From positions 16,551 through 26,152 of the forward strand of contig KL571264.1 in NCBI GenBank assembly GCA_000715855.1: a stretch of DNA of 9,602 nucleotides, given 5' to 3'. Shown here in pieces: positions 1 to 6,451 of this stretch (positions are counted from its first letter, which is position 1; each line of letters opens with the position of its first letter). The notes below the pieces were generated by a model. That model saw only the letters and a list, made by a program, of their open reading frames with translations. It did no database searches and was not told the origin of the DNA. The stretch comes from Actinoplanes liguriensis. Lineage in GTDB: Bacteria > Actinomycetota > Actinomycetes > Mycobacteriales > Micromonosporaceae. The translations under genes were made by a program, and so were the position numbers.

Positions 1-92
1 CCTGTCCGACGGCGCGGCCGAGGTGACCGGCCGGCGCCGGCCGTGGGCGCCGAATCGCCCGGACGAGCGCGAGCCGGTCAGGCACCGGCCGG
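1..92. other. GC-rich gap with a 16-bp palindrome, no assignable gene
   Basis: No gene can be assigned. The stretch lies just downstream of the lipoate-ligase-like gene (which ends at 93 on the minus strand). It contains a perfect palindrome at 28-43 (CGGCCGGCGCCGGCCG) and a 10-base direct repeat CCGGTCAGGC at 74-83 and 89-98. A plus-strand frame is open from base 2 into the neighbouring gene's antisense, so the 3' end of a plus-strand gene entering from the left cannot be excluded. The palindrome could be part of a terminator, but it has no T-tract. Confidence 0.3.
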
Positions 93-758
93 TCAGGCCG
101 GTGATGCGGCCAGCCCGTACGCGTCCAGCACCGCTGCCCGGACCGCGGCGACCGTGACAGCCGGCACGGTGTCCTCGACCGCGCCGACGCCGGCCGGAGC
201 GAACGCGTAGCCCAGCTCCCGATAGGCCGGAGTCAGCACCGCCCGCAACTCGTCCGCCCCGCCGACCTGGATCACCGTGCTGAACAGCCAGCCGTCCCGG
301 GTGACCCGCTGCGCGGACCCGGCGATCTTCGCGCCGGCCGCGTTCAGGCTGTACTCCCCGGGGCAGTACTCGTCCGGCACCGGACCGATCTTCACCGGCA
401 CGCCGAGACCCGCCAGCAGCGACGCGTGCATCTCGGCGAAGTGGCGGAACCGGGCCACCGGATCGGGCGCCGACGGACCGGACCGGTGGACGTGGTCGAT
501 CACGACACTGCCCGGGCCGTACACGGCCAGGCTGCCGCCCTGCGGCCGGACGACCGGGACGTAACCGCAGCGTTCGACCACGGACGCGGCCCCGGCGTAG
601 CCGGGCCTCAGCGTGTCCCGGCGGCTGAAGGCCGCGGTCGGCTCCGGCGAGAAGACCCGCAGGATGTCGACGGCGTCGCCGCGGCCCTCCCGCAGCAGCA
701 GCGGCCCGAGCGCGACATCATGCGCCGGGCCGCCACCGGGTTCGTCGACGAGGATCAC
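93..758 (-). CDS. Lipoate-protein ligase / lipoyl transferase family protein (LplA/LipM-like fold)
   Basis: A 221-residue protein of the biotin/lipoate protein ligase fold, expected to attach or transfer lipoyl (or octanoyl) groups to E2 lipoyl domains. The core motif RPQGGSLAVY (residues 71-80) corresponds to the family RRxxGGGAVYH motif that binds the acyl group. GAKIAGSAQR (142-151) corresponds to GrKiaGsAqr, with Lys144 as the expected catalytic/acyl-contacting lysine. Cys132 in EYCPGEYS lies 12 residues before that lysine, near where LipM/LipL transferases carry their acyl-accepting Cys. The protein is shorter than bifunctional LplA and has no C-terminal accessory domain. The start is GTG, overlapping the E2 stop as GTGA, with no clear ribosome binding site, so translation is probably coupled to E2. 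The position suggests service to the adjacent dehydrogenase. Ligase versus transferase activity cannot be settled from sequence. Confidence 0.82.
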   Translation of the reverse strand: MILVDEPGGGPAHDVALGPLLLREGRGDAVDILRVFSPEPTAAFSRRDTLRPGYAGAASVVERCGYVPVVRPQGGSLAVYGPGSVVIDHVHRSGPSAPDPVARFRHFAEMHASLLAGLGVPVKIGPVPDEYCPGEYSLNAAGAKIAGSAQRVTRDGWLFSTVIQVGGADELRAVLTPAYRELGYAFAPAGVGAVEDTVPAVTVAAVRAAVLDAYGLAASPA

Positions 759-1975
759 AGGTGGGCGATCGCCGCGGCCGGGTTCTCGACGGCGTCGGCG
801 ACCCGGCGCATGAAGCCGGCGGCGACGGCGCCGTCGCAGACGCGGTGGTCGAAGACGAAGCTCATCTGCGTGATCTTACGAACGCACAGCCGGCCGTCGA
901 CGACCCAGGGGCGGTCCAGGATGCGGCCGAAGCCGAGGATCGCGACCTGCGGGTGGTTGATGATCGCGGCGCTGCCGTCGACACCGAGACTGCCGTAGTT
1001 GTTGAGGGTGAAAGTTCCCGCCGACAGTTCCTCCGCGGAGACCCGGCCCTCGCGGGCGGCCGCCGTCAACCGGCGAATGTTGTCGCCGAGCGTCGTGGTG
1101 GTCATTTTCTCCGCGCCGAGCACCGCGGGCGCCATCAGGCCCCGGTCCCCCTGGACGGCGATGCCGAGGTTGACCGCGTCGATGGTGACAATTTCCTGCG
1201 CCGCCGCGTCGAACCGGGCGTTGAGCACCGGGAAGTCCCGGAGCGCCGCCACCGTGAACCGCGCCAGGTAGGCCAGCAGGCCGGGGCCGGCCGGGTTGCT
1301 CTCCCGCAGCTCCCAGAGTTTCGTCGCGTCCACGTCGACCCACACGGTCGCCTCGGGGATCTCCGCCCGGCTCCTGGTGAGCGCTGCCGCGGCGGCCTTA
1401 CCGAAACCGTTCAGCGGCACGCGGTTCCCCGCCGTGACGGGACCGGCCACGGGCGCAGTCCTGACCGGAGCCGCGGTGGCGCCCGCCATCGCCCGCTCGA
1501 CGTCGGCGCGCACGATCACGCCACCGCGCCCGCTCGGCGTGACCGCGTTCAGGTCGACCCCGTTGCTGCGCGCGAGATTGCGGACCAGCGGCGACACCAC
1601 CTGCGCCGGCCGGACATGGGTCGCCGGCCGCACCGGCATCCGTGGCTTGCGGTGCCGGCGCGACGACACCGCGGTGGACGTGCCGTACCCGACGAGCACG
1701 CTGCCGGACCCGGCCTTCTCCTCCTCGCGATACGTCTCCGCCGCCACGGACTCCACGGTGATCAGCGGTTCCCCGACCGCGAGCGTGGCGCCGGCCTCGG
1801 CGTGCAGGGTCAGAACCCTCCCCGCGTACGGCGACGGCACCTCCACCATCGACTTCGCGGTCTCCACCTCGGCGATGGCCTGGTCCACCGCGACGACGTC
1901 GCCCTCGGACACCAGCCACCGGACGATCTCGGCCTCGGTCAGCCCCTCACCGAGGTCCGGCAGGTGAAAGATCAT
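755..1975 (-). CDS. bkdC: 2-oxoacid dehydrogenase E2 (dihydrolipoamide acyltransferase), probably branched-chain
   Basis: E2 core of a 2-oxoacid dehydrogenase complex, 406 residues in the cytoplasm. It takes the acyl group from E1 on a swinging lipoyl arm and passes it to CoA. Order of domains: one lipoyl domain (about 1-76) with the lipoyl lysine Lys41 in ETAKSMVEV; a variable Arg/Ala/Pro-rich linker (about 80-125); a peripheral-subunit-binding domain (about 126-162, SPLVRNLARSNGVDL then GRGGVIVRADVE); and the acyltransferase domain (about 185-406) with the catalytic signature DHRVCDG, His377 and Asp381. The ATG at 1975 is chosen because MIFHLPDLGEG is the usual lipoyl-domain N-terminus and it overlaps the E1 beta stop as ATGA; a GTG at 1987 would add four residues. 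It ends by overlapping the lipoyl-transferase start. All catalytic residues are present. The symbol follows mycobacterial BkdABC; substrate preference is inferred from that resemblance and from the AsnC neighbour. Confidence 0.93.
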   Translation of the reverse strand: MIFHLPDLGEGLTEAEIVRWLVSEGDVVAVDQAIAEVETAKSMVEVPSPYAGRVLTLHAEAGATLAVGEPLITVESVAAETYREEEKAGSGSVLVGYGTSTAVSSRRHRKPRMPVRPATHVRPAQVVSPLVRNLARSNGVDLNAVTPSGRGGVIVRADVERAMAGATAAPVRTAPVAGPVTAGNRVPLNGFGKAAAAALTRSRAEIPEATVWVDVDATKLWELRESNPAGPGLLAYLARFTVAALRDFPVLNARFDAAAQEIVTIDAVNLGIAVQGDRGLMAPAVLGAEKMTTTTLGDNIRRLTAAAREGRVSAEELSAGTFTLNNYGSLGVDGSAAIINHPQVAILGFGRILDRPWVVDGRLCVRKITQMSFVFDHRVCDGAVAAGFMRRVADAVENPAAAIAHL

Positions 1976-2915
1976 GACTGCTCCCACTGCAGATCGTCGA
2001 CGGCGTCCAGGACCCGGTCGACGCCGGGCAGCTGGAAGTGCTCGAGCTTCGGCGGCGGGTACGGGATGTCGAACCCGGTGACCCGCCGGACGGGCGCGGC
2101 CAGGCTGCTGAAGCAGCGTTCGGTGACCCGGGCGGCGATCTCCGCGGCGACCCCGGCGAACCCGGCGGACTCGGTGACCACCACGGCGCGGCCGGTGGCG
2201 CGGACCGCGGCGCAGACCGTCTCGTCGTCGAACGGCACGATCGAGCGCAGGTCGACCACCTGCAGGCTGCGGCCCTCCTGGGCGGCGACCTCGGCGGCCT
2301 CCAGGGCGACCGGGACGCTGGGCCCGTAGGCGATCAGCGTCGCGTCGGTGCCGGGGCGGCGGATCACGGCCGTGCCGATGCCCGGCGCCCGTAACGGGAA
2401 CTCGATCTCCTCCTTGCTCCAGTAGAGCTTCTTCGGTTCCAGGAAGATGACCGGGTCCGGCGACGCGATCGCCGCCCGGAGCAGCGCGTATCCGTCGGCG
2501 GGCGTGGCCGGGGCGACCACGTGCAGGCCGGGGGTGTGCGCGTAGTACGCCTCGGAGGAGTCGCAGTGGGCCGGACCCGCCCGCGGGTGCGGTTGTGCAT
2601 CTTCGCGACGTGGCTGACGATCTGCTCGAACGCCGGGTACGCGAACGCGTCGAACTGCATCTCGACGACCGGGCGCATGCCGTTCATCGCCATGCCGACC
2701 GCCAGCCCGACGATGCCCGACTCGGCGAGCGGGGTGTCGAAGCAGCGGTCCTCACCGAACTCGGCGGTCAGCCCGTCGGTGATCCGGAAGACGCCGCCGA
2801 GCGGGCCGACGTCCTCGCCGAACATGACGACCGCCGGGTCCTCGGTCATCGCGTCGCGCAGCGCCTGGTTGAGCGCCTGCGCCATGGACAGCTTGTCGTG
2901 GGTCACCGTGGTCAT
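1972..2915 (-). pseudogene. bkdB: 2-oxoacid dehydrogenase E1 beta subunit, interrupted by an internal deletion/frameshift
   Basis: The transketolase-like E1 beta subunit, which with E1 alpha decarboxylates the 2-oxoacid using thiamine diphosphate. The 5' part (2915 down to 2574, 114 residues) is normal: MTTVTHDKLS start, GEDVG at 33-37, TPLAESGIVG with the cofactor-activating Glu65, then HNRTRGRV. The 3' part (2568 down to 1972, 198 residues) resumes in another frame with HCDSSEAYYAHTPGLHVV and runs to DDLQWEQS. Between them family members carry about 17-19 residues (a VRIP...GGIG...EH segment), of which only 5 bases remain, implying a deletion of about 46-52 bases that is not a multiple of three. 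Translation as written gives 183 residues, stopping at 2364. No other damage is visible and GC-rich codon use continues on both sides. The start ATG overlaps the E1 alpha stop (ATGA), with GGGAGG about 9 bases upstream. Either a fresh mutation or an assembly error. Confidence 0.88.
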
Positions 2916-3994
2916 GAGGGCGCTACCTCCCGGCTGAGCTCGTCCGCCACCAGCGCCGACTGTTCCCGCAGCTGCGGGGTCGGGGTCGCATAGACGTACG
3001 CGAAAAGGTCTTCGGGGTTGGGGGTGATGTCCTGGTTGAGACCGTCGCGCAGATGGCCGGCCGCGCGCTCCGCCTCGGAAGTGAATCCGGATTCGATCTC
3101 CGGGGTCAGCGCGCCCCGGGCGGTCAGGTAGGCGCGCAGCCGGGTGATCGGGTCCCGCTCGACCCAGGCCTTGACCTCGGCGTCGTCGCGGTAGCGGGTC
3201 GCGTCGTCGGCGTTGGTGTGCGCCTGCATGCGGTAGGTGTGCGCCTCGACGAGCTGCGGGCCCTCCCCCGCGCGGGCCCGGTCGACGGCCGCGCCGAGCA
3301 CACTGAGCAGGGCGGCCATGTCGTTGCCGTCGACGCGTTCCCCGGGGATGCCGTAACCGATGCCCTTGTGCGCCAGCGACGGCGCGGCGGTCTGCCGGGC
3401 GAGCGGGACGCTGATCGCGTACTCGTTGTTCTGCACGAAGAAAACCACCGGCGCCCGGAAGACGGCGGCGAAGTTCAGCGCCTCGTGGAAATCGCCCTCG
3501 CTGGTGCCGCCGTCGCCGCACATCGCCATCACCACGGTCGGCTCGCCGCGCAGCCGGGCCGCGTGCGCGACGCCGACCGCGTGCGGCAACTGGGTCGCCA
3601 GCGGCGTGGTGTGCGGGGCGACGTGGTGCTCGTAGGGGTCGTAGCCGCAGTGCCAGTCGCCCTTGAGCAGGCTCAGCGCCTCGACCGGGTCGACGCCCTT
3701 GACCGACGCGGCGATCGTGTCGCGGTAGGTCGGGAAAAGCCAGTCGCCCGCGTCGAGCACCTGCGCGGCGGCGACCTGGCAGGCCTCCTGCCCGTGCGAG
3801 GACGGGTAGACGGCCAGCCGGCCCTGCCTGACCAGCGCGTACGCCTGATCGTTGAGCCGGCGGGCGGTCGTCAGCAGCCCGAGCGAGCGCAGCAGCGTCG
3901 CGTCGTCGGGCACTTCTCCGCGCGCTTCTCCCTGGGGGTCGATCATCGTGACGGGGGCATCGGACGGCAACAGCCGACGGGAGTCAGGCGTCAT
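2912..3994 (-). CDS. bkdA: 2-oxoacid dehydrogenase E1 alpha subunit, probably branched-chain
   Basis: Thiamine-diphosphate-dependent E1 alpha, 360 residues. It forms the heterotetrameric E1 with E1 beta and catalyses decarboxylation of 2-oxoacids and reductive acylation of the E2 lipoyl group. The cofactor motif is intact: GDGG at 160-163 through QNN at 188-190. SSHGQEACQV (65-74), FPTYRDT (87-93), the segment RQTAAPSLAHKGIGYG and then GERVDGND match the BkdA/PdhA family and resemble mycobacterial BkdA closely. An in-frame ATG at 4030 would add 12 residues. I prefer 3994 because those 12 codons include GAA, CAA, AGG, GCA and CAT, unlike the rest of the gene, and because a candidate operator would otherwise abut the start. 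Neither start has a strong ribosome binding site. First gene of the operon, divergent from the AsnC-type regulator. Pyruvate specificity is the alternative. Confidence 0.9.
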   Translation of the reverse strand: MTPDSRRLLPSDAPVTMIDPQGEARGEVPDDATLLRSLGLLTTARRLNDQAYALVRQGRLAVYPSSHGQEACQVAAAQVLDAGDWLFPTYRDTIAASVKGVDPVEALSLLKGDWHCGYDPYEHHVAPHTTPLATQLPHAVGVAHAARLRGEPTVVMAMCGDGGTSEGDFHEALNFAAVFRAPVVFFVQNNEYAISVPLARQTAAPSLAHKGIGYGIPGERVDGNDMAALLSVLGAAVDRARAGEGPQLVEAHTYRMQAHTNADDATRYRDDAEVKAWVERDPITRLRAYLTARGALTPEIESGFTSEAERAAGHLRDGLNQDITPNPEDLFAYVYATPTPQLREQSALVADELSREVAPS

Positions 3995-4031
3995 GCGGTA
4001 ATGCTGTGCCCTGGACCACACTTGTTCCATA

Positions 4032-4044
4032 ATCTGAGACAGAT
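4032..4044. promoter_or_regulatory. Candidate operator palindrome between E1 alpha and the AsnC-type gene
   Basis: ATCTG-AGA-CAGAT is a perfect inverted repeat with 5-bp arms, lying in the most AT-rich part of the divergent intergenic region (3995-4125). A short, imperfectly AT-rich palindrome next to a divergent Lrp/AsnC gene is the expected layout for autoregulation and control of the neighbouring operon. The binding assignment is inference, since Lrp/AsnC sites are degenerate. No convincing -35/-10 pair was recognised for either direction. Confidence 0.35.
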
Positions 4045-4125
4045 CGAGAAAAATGCGTTCCGCGTACGGCGTGACAGGGCCAAGCGTCCAACCAAGGGAA
4101 CGTTAAGGCGGGGAGTTGCAGACAC

Positions 4126-4584
4126 GTGGTCAGTGAGCTAGACGACATCGACCGGCGGATCCTCGCGGAGCTCACGAGGGACGGGCGCATGTCGATCCGT
4201 CAGCTCTCCGAGACGCTGCACATCTCGCGGGCCAACGCGTACGCCCGGGTCCAGCGCCTGCGCGAGACGAGCGTGATCCGGGGGTTCCGCGCGGAGATCG
4301 ACCACGCGGCGGCCGGGATGGGCACGTCGGCGTATGTGACCGTGAACCTGCACCAGGCAGAGTGGCGCGAGGTCGGCGAGCGGCTGCGCACGCTGCCCGG
4401 GGTGGTGCACATCGCCCTGGTCGGCGGCGAGTTCGACGTGATCATGCTGGTCCGGGCGAAGGACAACACCGACCTGCGCCGCTTGGTCCTCGACGAGATC
4501 CAGGGCATGCCCGGCGTCGTCAACACCCGCACGCTGCTCGTCTTCGAGGAGTTCGACACGCCCGGCATGAACGGGACGGATTGA
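4126..4584 (+). CDS. Lrp/AsnC-family transcriptional regulator (BkdR-like)
   Basis: A DNA-binding regulator of the Lrp/AsnC (feast/famine) family, 152 residues, the usual length. The N-terminal helix-turn-helix opens with DDIDRRILAEL (6-16) and continues through SIRQLSETLHISRANAYARV (about 23-42). The C-terminal RAM ligand-binding/oligomerisation domain spans about 68-141, with the effector-loop motif GGEFDVIMLV at 100-109. The start is GTG at 4126, preceded at 10 bases by GGGGAG (4110-4115). It is divergent from the dehydrogenase operon. Regulators of this family commonly control neighbouring branched-chain keto acid dehydrogenase genes and sense branched-chain amino acids. That role here is inferred from position; the ligand cannot be read from the sequence. 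Confidence 0.92.
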   Translation: MVSELDDIDRRILAELTRDGRMSIRQLSETLHISRANAYARVQRLRETSVIRGFRAEIDHAAAGMGTSAYVTVNLHQAEWREVGERLRTLPGVVHIALVGGEFDVIMLVRAKDNTDLRRLVLDEIQGMPGVVNTRTLLVFEEFDTPGMNGTD

Positions 4585-4618
4585 CCGGACGCCATACCCT
4601 CCGGCGAGGAGGTTCACC

Positions 4619-4966
4619 ATGGCTGAGAACGCGTGGCTCAACTTTCACTGCGAGACCGACAAGCAGACCCGGATCGCGACCTTCCGGCTCAGCGGCACGA
4701 CCTGGGAGCTGACCGAGGTTGCCGCCGACCCGCTCCCGGAGAGCGGCGTCGTGCCGGGACGCATCGAGATGTCCGGCCAGTTCAACACCGCGAGCGGCTA
4801 CGCCGGCTGCCCCGGTTGCGGCGCCGACAACTTCGTCCGGTGCGGCGGGTGCGGCGAGCTCAACTGCTGGCGCCGGGCCAACACCCACCACACTTGCGCC
4901 AAGTGCGGCAACCACGGCAAGGTCCAGGGCTCCATCCAGTCCCTCGACGCCATGGAAGTCGCCTGA
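4619..4966 (+). CDS. Standalone TerY-C-like zinc-ribbon protein
   Basis: A 115-residue protein with no signal peptide. The first 55 residues have no recognised family. The C-terminal half is a cysteine cluster: CPGC (64-67), CGGC (75-78), Cys83, HH (90-91) and CAKC (93-96), enough for two zinc sites. The run GYAGCPGCGADNF, then CGGCGELNCW, then CAKCGNHGKVQGSI resembles the TerY-C metal-binding domain that usually follows a von Willebrand A domain in tellurium-resistance-associated TerY proteins. Here there is no vWA domain and no ter genes nearby. The ribosome binding site is excellent (GAGGAGG at 4606-4612, 6 bases before ATG). It follows the AsnC gene by 34 bases and may be read through from it. 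Function unknown; the TerY-C match is from memory of the motif. Confidence 0.78.
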   Translation: MAENAWLNFHCETDKQTRIATFRLSGTTWELTEVAADPLPESGVVPGRIEMSGQFNTASGYAGCPGCGADNFVRCGGCGELNCWRRANTHHTCAKCGNHGKVQGSIQSLDAMEVA

Positions 4967-5074
4967 CCGCGGATCCGGAACGACGTGCCGGCGGGCGGTT
5001 AGCAAGCGAATCGCCTCGCCGGTGGCCGGCCTTCGATAGGTTGGGCGACAACGTCGGCGGGGGAAGCAGGAGCG

Positions 5075-5521
5075 ATGAGCGGTGTGGATCGGCGCGCGGT
5101 GATCGGGATGGCCGGGGCGGCCGGGACGGGGATGCTGCTCGCGGCGTGCGGTGACTCCGACTCTGACTCCGGCTCGGACACCGGTTCCGGTTCCACCGGG
5201 GCGGCGACGACCGCCGCCTCCACCACGGCCGCCGCCGGCGGGGACGTCATCACGAAGGCGTCCGACGTGCCGGTCGGCGGTGGGGTCATCACCGACACGT
5301 ATGTGGTGACGCAGCCCGAGTCGGGGACCTACAAGGCGTTCTCCAACGTCTGCACGCACCAGGGCTGCAAGGTCGCCGAGGTGGCCGACAAGGTGATCAA
5401 GTGCAACTGCCACCAGAGCACGTTCGACATCACGACCGGCGCCCCCACGGGCGGCCCCGCCACGAAGTCGCTGGCGGAGACCGCGGTCAAGGAGAGCGAC
5501 GGCAACATCGTCACGGCGTGA
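5075..5521 (+). CDS. Rieske [2Fe-2S] lipoprotein
   Basis: A secreted, lipid-anchored electron-transfer protein of 148 residues. The N-terminus has a twin-arginine (DRRAVIG, residues 5-11), a hydrophobic stretch and a lipobox LAAC with Cys25 as the lipidation site. This is followed by an Asp/Ser/Gly/Thr/Ala linker (about 26-56) and the Rieske domain (about 58-148). Cluster ligands are Cys93 and His95 (CTHQGC) and Cys110 and His113 (CNCH). Cys98 and Cys112 sit where the stabilising disulfide of bc1/b6f-type Rieske proteins forms. There is no catalytic partner domain, and the redox partner is unknown. The ribosome binding site is GGGGGAAG at 5059-5066, about 9 bases before ATG. TAGGTT at 5037-5042 is a plausible -10 element. 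The gene ends convergent with the GH16-like gene, overlapping it by 11 bases. Tat export is likely, as such clusters are assembled before export, but the motif is not canonical. Confidence 0.9.
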   Translation: MSGVDRRAVIGMAGAAGTGMLLAACGDSDSDSGSDTGSGSTGAATTAASTTAAAGGDVITKASDVPVGGGVITDTYVVTQPESGTYKAFSNVCTHQGCKVAEVADKVIKCNCHQSTFDITTGAPTGGPATKSLAETAVKESDGNIVTA

Positions 5522-6245
5522 GGTCCCACCCGCGTACGCGATGAAGGTGTGCGGTCTTGGGATAGGGCCCGGAGCGGGGACCGATCTCCCACAGGTCGAT
5601 CAGCAGGAACTGCGGATAGAGCGGCGCCTGCGCGGACCGCTTCACGACCGTGCCCTCGCAGCCGATGGTCGTGCCGTCCGGGCCCCAGATCGCGGTCCAC
5701 GTGTGCCGGCCCGGCGGGACCGGGACCTCGGACATGTCGGTGGCGAGCCGGTCGTCGTGGTGGGCCTTGATCCCGCAGCGGGCCACGGCGGCGCCGGCGT
5801 CGATCTCGAAGACACAGATCTCGCCGCTGTCGCGCGGGCCGAGGTGCTCGGTGCCGACCGTCCACGCGGCGAGCATGCACCCGGCATCGGCGCTCGCGGT
5901 CACCGTGATGTCGACGCGGCCCGCGCTCGGCGCCCAGAGCAGCCGGGCCGGTGTCGCGGTCCGCACCACCAGGCCGTCCGGGCGGTGCCGGTGGGTGCCC
6001 TGGAACGTGCCGGTCTGCACGTTCGAGACCCGCAGCGGCGCGTCCTCGGGACGCCAGTCGAGCTGGTCGTCGTCGATGCGCAGCCGCAGGCCACGCTCGT
6101 CGAAGTCGTAGCGGGCCCGGGAGCGCTCCGGGGTGGTCCAGTGCGGCAGGTAATGATCGACCCAGAGGTCCTCGCGCAGGCGCGGCCCGGCGAAGTCGTC
6201 ATCGAGGTCGGGCAGCCGGTCGGGCGGCGCGGGCAGGCTCTCCAC
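5511..6245 (-). CDS. GH16-like (concanavalin-fold) protein, probably cytoplasmic
   Basis: A 244-residue protein that reads as a single beta-jelly-roll domain of the glycoside hydrolase 16 type. It opens with DLDDDFAGPRLREDLWVDHYLP. At 142-147 it has EICVFE followed by Ile, aligned with the GH16 catalytic signature ExDxxE but with Cys144 in place of Asp. The preceding WTVGTEH and SGEICV and the C-terminal YPQFLLIDLWEI fit a GH16-related actinobacterial subgroup that I recall carrying EICVxEI. The two Glu residues that would act as nucleophile and acid/base (142 and 147) are kept. There is no signal peptide or carbohydrate-binding module, unusual for a polysaccharide hydrolase. The start is GTG at 6245, with only a weak GGGATGG upstream, 12 bases after the stop of the small peptide gene, so the two may be co-transcribed. 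Substrate unknown; a non-hydrolytic sugar-binding role is possible. Confidence 0.7.
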   Translation of the reverse strand: MESLPAPPDRLPDLDDDFAGPRLREDLWVDHYLPHWTTPERSRARYDFDERGLRLRIDDDQLDWRPEDAPLRVSNVQTGTFQGTHRHRPDGLVVRTATPARLLWAPSAGRVDITVTASADAGCMLAAWTVGTEHLGPRDSGEICVFEIDAGAAVARCGIKAHHDDRLATDMSEVPVPPGRHTWTAIWGPDGTTIGCEGTVVKRSAQAPLYPQFLLIDLWEIGPRSGPYPKTAHLHRVRGWDLTP

Positions 6246-6257
6246 GCCGCCATCCCA

Positions 6258-6380
6258 TCACACGGCGCTCTCAGCGACTGAAAGAGAACCGGCGCGACGG
6301 CCGCCTGTCAGCGGCTGAACCGCCGCGAGGGGCACGGCGATCGCCATGATGACGAAGCGGCGGATCAGGTTCGGGATCAT
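6258..6380 (-). CDS. Small basic/hydrophobic peptide (40 residues)
   Basis: A short gene read on the minus strand with a near-ideal ribosome binding site: GAGGAGA ending 7 bases before the ATG at 6380. The product begins MIPNLIRRFVIMAIAVPLAA, a basic head (Arg7, Arg8) followed by a hydrophobic run of about 12 residues (9-21), then a polar tail GGRRAGSLSVAESAV. This is the pattern of small single-pass or membrane-associated peptides common in actinomycetes, but I do not recognise the family. It lies 12 bases upstream of the GH16-like GTG start on the same strand. The 71 bases between it and the ligase gene upstream (6381-6451) should hold its promoter, but no clear hexamers were recognised. 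It could be a leader peptide for the GH16-like gene rather than a functional protein. Confidence 0.5.
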   Translation of the reverse strand: MIPNLIRRFVIMAIAVPLAAVQPLTGGRRAGSLSVAESAV

Positions 6381-6451
6381 GACGGGCTCTCCTCAGGACA
6401 GCGGGCAACAATTGGTGGAATACCCGTCCCCGGCCCGGTTACGCATGGTGG

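Noticed and set aside
28..43. 16-bp palindrome as an intrinsic terminator of the dehydrogenase operon
   Set aside because: Fully GC, no loop and no T-tract; such palindromes occur by chance in DNA of this composition. Kept only as a note.
761..2329. 522-residue open frame on the plus strand across E2
   Set aside because: Antisense shadow of the E2 and E1 beta genes, low-complexity Arg/Ala/Gly composition and no recognisable motif.
2566..2577. Programmed ribosomal frameshifting in E1 beta
   Set aside because: Conserved residues are physically absent, so a slip could not restore the protein, and no slippery heptamer is visible.
2364..3521. A fused minus-strand protein running from within E1 alpha into E1 beta
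   Set aside because: The part before 2915 is the wrong frame of E1 alpha. The real E1 beta start is the ATG at 2915, overlapping the E1 alpha stop, with its own ribosome binding site.
3053..4141. Long open frame on the plus strand across E1 alpha
   Set aside because: It is antisense to a gene with intact thiamine-diphosphate motifs; its translation is Arg/Gly/Ala-rich without domain character, as expected from high-GC shadow frames.
4619..4966. A tellurium-resistance (ter) or phage-defence island around the zinc-ribbon protein
   Set aside because: No TerD-, TerC- or vWA-type gene is present in the window; the similarity is limited to the metal-binding region.
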